Below, in pieces: positions 5,680 to 6,541 of a DNA stretch of 6,541 bases. The stretch comes from CAUSKK01 sp963532425. Its GTDB lineage: Bacteria; Pseudomonadota; Gammaproteobacteria; Cardiobacteriales; Cardiobacteriaceae. Under the pieces are notes generated by a model, which was not told the origin of the DNA, made no database searches, and saw only the letters and a program-made list of their open reading frames with translations. The stretch is from assembly GCA_963532425.1 (NCBI GenBank), contig CAUSKK010000033.1, forward strand, positions 1 through 6,541, in the 5' to 3' direction. The position numbers and the translations under genes were made by a program. Each line of letters starts with the position of its first letter. Positions within the stretch are counted from its first letter, which is position 1.

Positions 5680-5709
5680 GGGCCCGGGGAAGCGCTTCGC
5701 CGGGGGCCC
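5680..5709. repeat. GC-rich inverted repeat upstream of the DUF3298 gene promoter
   Basis: GGGCCC occurs at both ends (5680-5685 and 5704-5709), each copy itself palindromic, so the outer six bases can pair. Between them, 5686-5701 is a near-perfect dyad centred on AAGCGCTT (5690-5697), with one mismatched pair. There is no T run after it, so it is not a simple terminator. Its right arm overlaps where a -35 element for the promoter at 5728 would lie, which fits an operator or a structural barrier, but no function is shown. Confidence 0.45.
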
Positions 5710-5727
5710 GGCCGCGCGCCACCGTCC

Positions 5728-5733
5728 TATAAT
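5728..5733 (+). promoter_or_regulatory. -10 box for the DUF3298 gene
   Basis: A perfect TATAAT followed by GGCC, 26 bases before the ATG at 5760. The predicted start near 5740 leaves a leader of about 20 bases that includes GGAG at 5750-5753. No recognisable -35 is present; the expected window is filled by the GC-rich inverted repeat. Confidence 0.6.
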
Positions 5734-5759
5734 GGCCATTTTTCCCACCGGAGATTTTT

Positions 5760-6541
5760 ATGTATCGTCAAAAACTCATCGTTCTGCTACTGCTGGCCGG
5801 GCTGGCCCGGGCCGACGGTCTGCCGCTCATCAGCAACGAGGCCAAGCACTGCCTGAAGCCCAATATCTGCGCGACGGTGTCAATTACATCCATCGACAGC
5901 CCCGACCCGGCTTTGAACGCCTATGCCGACCGTCTGATAGACATCAGCCCCATCACTGACAATCCTGATAAATACCGCCTCGACCGCTGGGATAAGGCCG
6001 GTCTGGAGGCCTGGATTCGGCGCATCGCCCAGGAGGAGCTCAGCGCGGACGAGGAACCCAAGAATGACTACGTCTTCAACGGTACGGTCAGCCAGGTGGG
6101 CGAGAGCGCCCACTATCGCGTCCTGAATGTCCAGGCCTACAGCTACAGCGGCGGCAACCACGGCATGGCCAGTTCCCATTTCTACGTGCTGCCCAAGGCC
6201 GGCGCGCTGAAGGCGGTGGCCCTGGAGGACATTCTGCTGCCGAACCAGCGCGCCAAGCTGGACGCGCTGCAGCAGCAGGCCTTCACCCGCTGGCTGAAAA
6301 GTGGCGAGGCAAACATGGGCCCCCTGGACGATGAGGGCGTCAAAGAGCATTTCGAGACCTTCCCCTTCACCGCCAACGCCAACTGGCGGCCGGATAAAAA
6401 GGGCCTGCTCTTCCGCTATGACCCCTACGAAATCGGCCCCTATGCTATGGGCATGCCGGAGGTGCTGGTGCCGACGGCCGAGCTGAAGGACGTCGTCAAG
6501 CCGGAAATCCTCGCCGAGCTCGACAGCTGGCAGGACCAGCA
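5760..6541 (+). CDS. Exported DUF3298/RsiV-type protein, 3' end cut by window
   Basis: The frame is open from ATG 5760 to the window edge (260 residues visible). GGAG at 5750-5753 lies six bases ahead. A Sec signal peptide (MYRQK, hydrophobic 6-15, likely cut after ARA at residue 18) points to the periplasm. The remainder resembles the DUF4163-DUF3298 arrangement seen in RsiV and PdaC-like proteins. An N-terminal strand region with two cysteines (C31, C37) is followed by NVQAYSYSGGNHGM (about 123-136), the 'Y-x-GGxHG' family motif. The C-terminal signature is LLFRYDPYEIGPYAMGMPEVLVP (about 216-238, quoted here as FRYDPYEIGPYAMG plus PEVLVP). In RsiV this fold binds lysozyme, whereas for Gram-negative exported relatives the role is not established. 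No anti-sigma segment or transmembrane anchor is present, so it is a stand-alone secreted form. The DUF3298 signature is complete, so only a short C-terminal piece is probably missing. Confidence 0.88.
   Translation, partial: MYRQKLIVLLLLAGLARADGLPLISNEAKHCLKPNICATVSITSIDSPDPALNAYADRLIDISPITDNPDKYRLDRWDKAGLEAWIRRIAQEELSADEEPKNDYVFNGTVSQVGESAHYRVLNVQAYSYSGGNHGMASSHFYVLPKAGALKAVALEDILLPNQRAKLDALQQQAFTRWLKSGEANMGPLDDEGVKEHFETFPFTANANWRPDKKGLLFRYDPYEIGPYAMGMPEVLVPTAELKDVVKPEILAELDSWQDQ

Noticed and set aside
5402..5959. Plus-strand frame of 185 residues spanning the gap between the last two genes
   Set aside because: It overlaps two better-supported genes in other frames and runs through the intergenic promoter and inverted repeat; its sequence is Arg/Pro/Ala-rich noise.
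1..6541. Neisserial or Pasteurellaceae DNA uptake sequences, which would fix the family
   Set aside because: I looked for GCCGTCTGAA-type and AAGTGCGGT/ACAAGCGGT-type words on both strands and saw no full match, so the family is left open.

Overview
The window reads as a chromosomal segment of a Gram-negative proteobacterium, most likely gammaproteobacterial, although the family cannot be fixed from sequence alone. The grounds are strong Shine-Dalgarno sites, -10 boxes of the form TANAATGGC, lipoprotein-free Sec signal peptides ending in Ala-X-Ala type sites, a YdbS/YdbT pair, and GC-rich codon use (CTG, GCC, CGG) over most of its length. Base composition splits the window in two. Bases 1 to about 1480 are markedly AT-richer (for example 20 G/C in the 60 bases 541-600), and the rest is GC-rich (46 G/C in 4081-4140).

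Layout. (1) 1-1382, plus strand: the 3' part of a type I restriction endonuclease subunit gene, hsdR, carrying the second helicase lobe and the C-terminal helical region. Its composition suggests that a horizontally acquired restriction-modification locus ends here. (2) 1383-1553: a convergent intergenic gap with a possible degraded coding scrap and a strong terminator serving the minus-strand gene. (3) 1554-2285, minus strand: an exported protein of unknown function with a visible internal duplication. (4) 2286-2393: a divergent promoter region. (5) 2394-4401, plus strand: two overlapping genes for membrane proteins with bacterial PH (bPH2) domains, of the YdbS and YdbT type. (6) 4466-5131, plus strand: an exported protein made of five Sel1-like repeats, followed by a textbook terminator. 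(7) 5185-5649, plus strand: a small single-pass membrane protein with a Gln-rich tail, not recognised. (8) 5760 to the end, plus strand: an exported DUF3298/RsiV-type protein, cut by the window end.

All genes after the restriction locus encode membrane or exported proteins, so this is an envelope-oriented gene neighbourhood. Only ydbS-ydbT is a clear operon. The Sel1 gene and the DUF3298 gene have their own candidate promoters, and the small membrane-protein gene sits immediately behind a terminator and probably depends on read-through. No RNA gene, CRISPR array, complete insertion sequence or prophage signal was seen. There is no gene-free stretch longer than 300 bases. I found no convincing evidence of an undescribed defence or mobile system. 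The most interesting items are the composition boundary after hsdR, the duplicated unknown exported protein, and AAGCGCTT palindromes confined to intergenic DNA.
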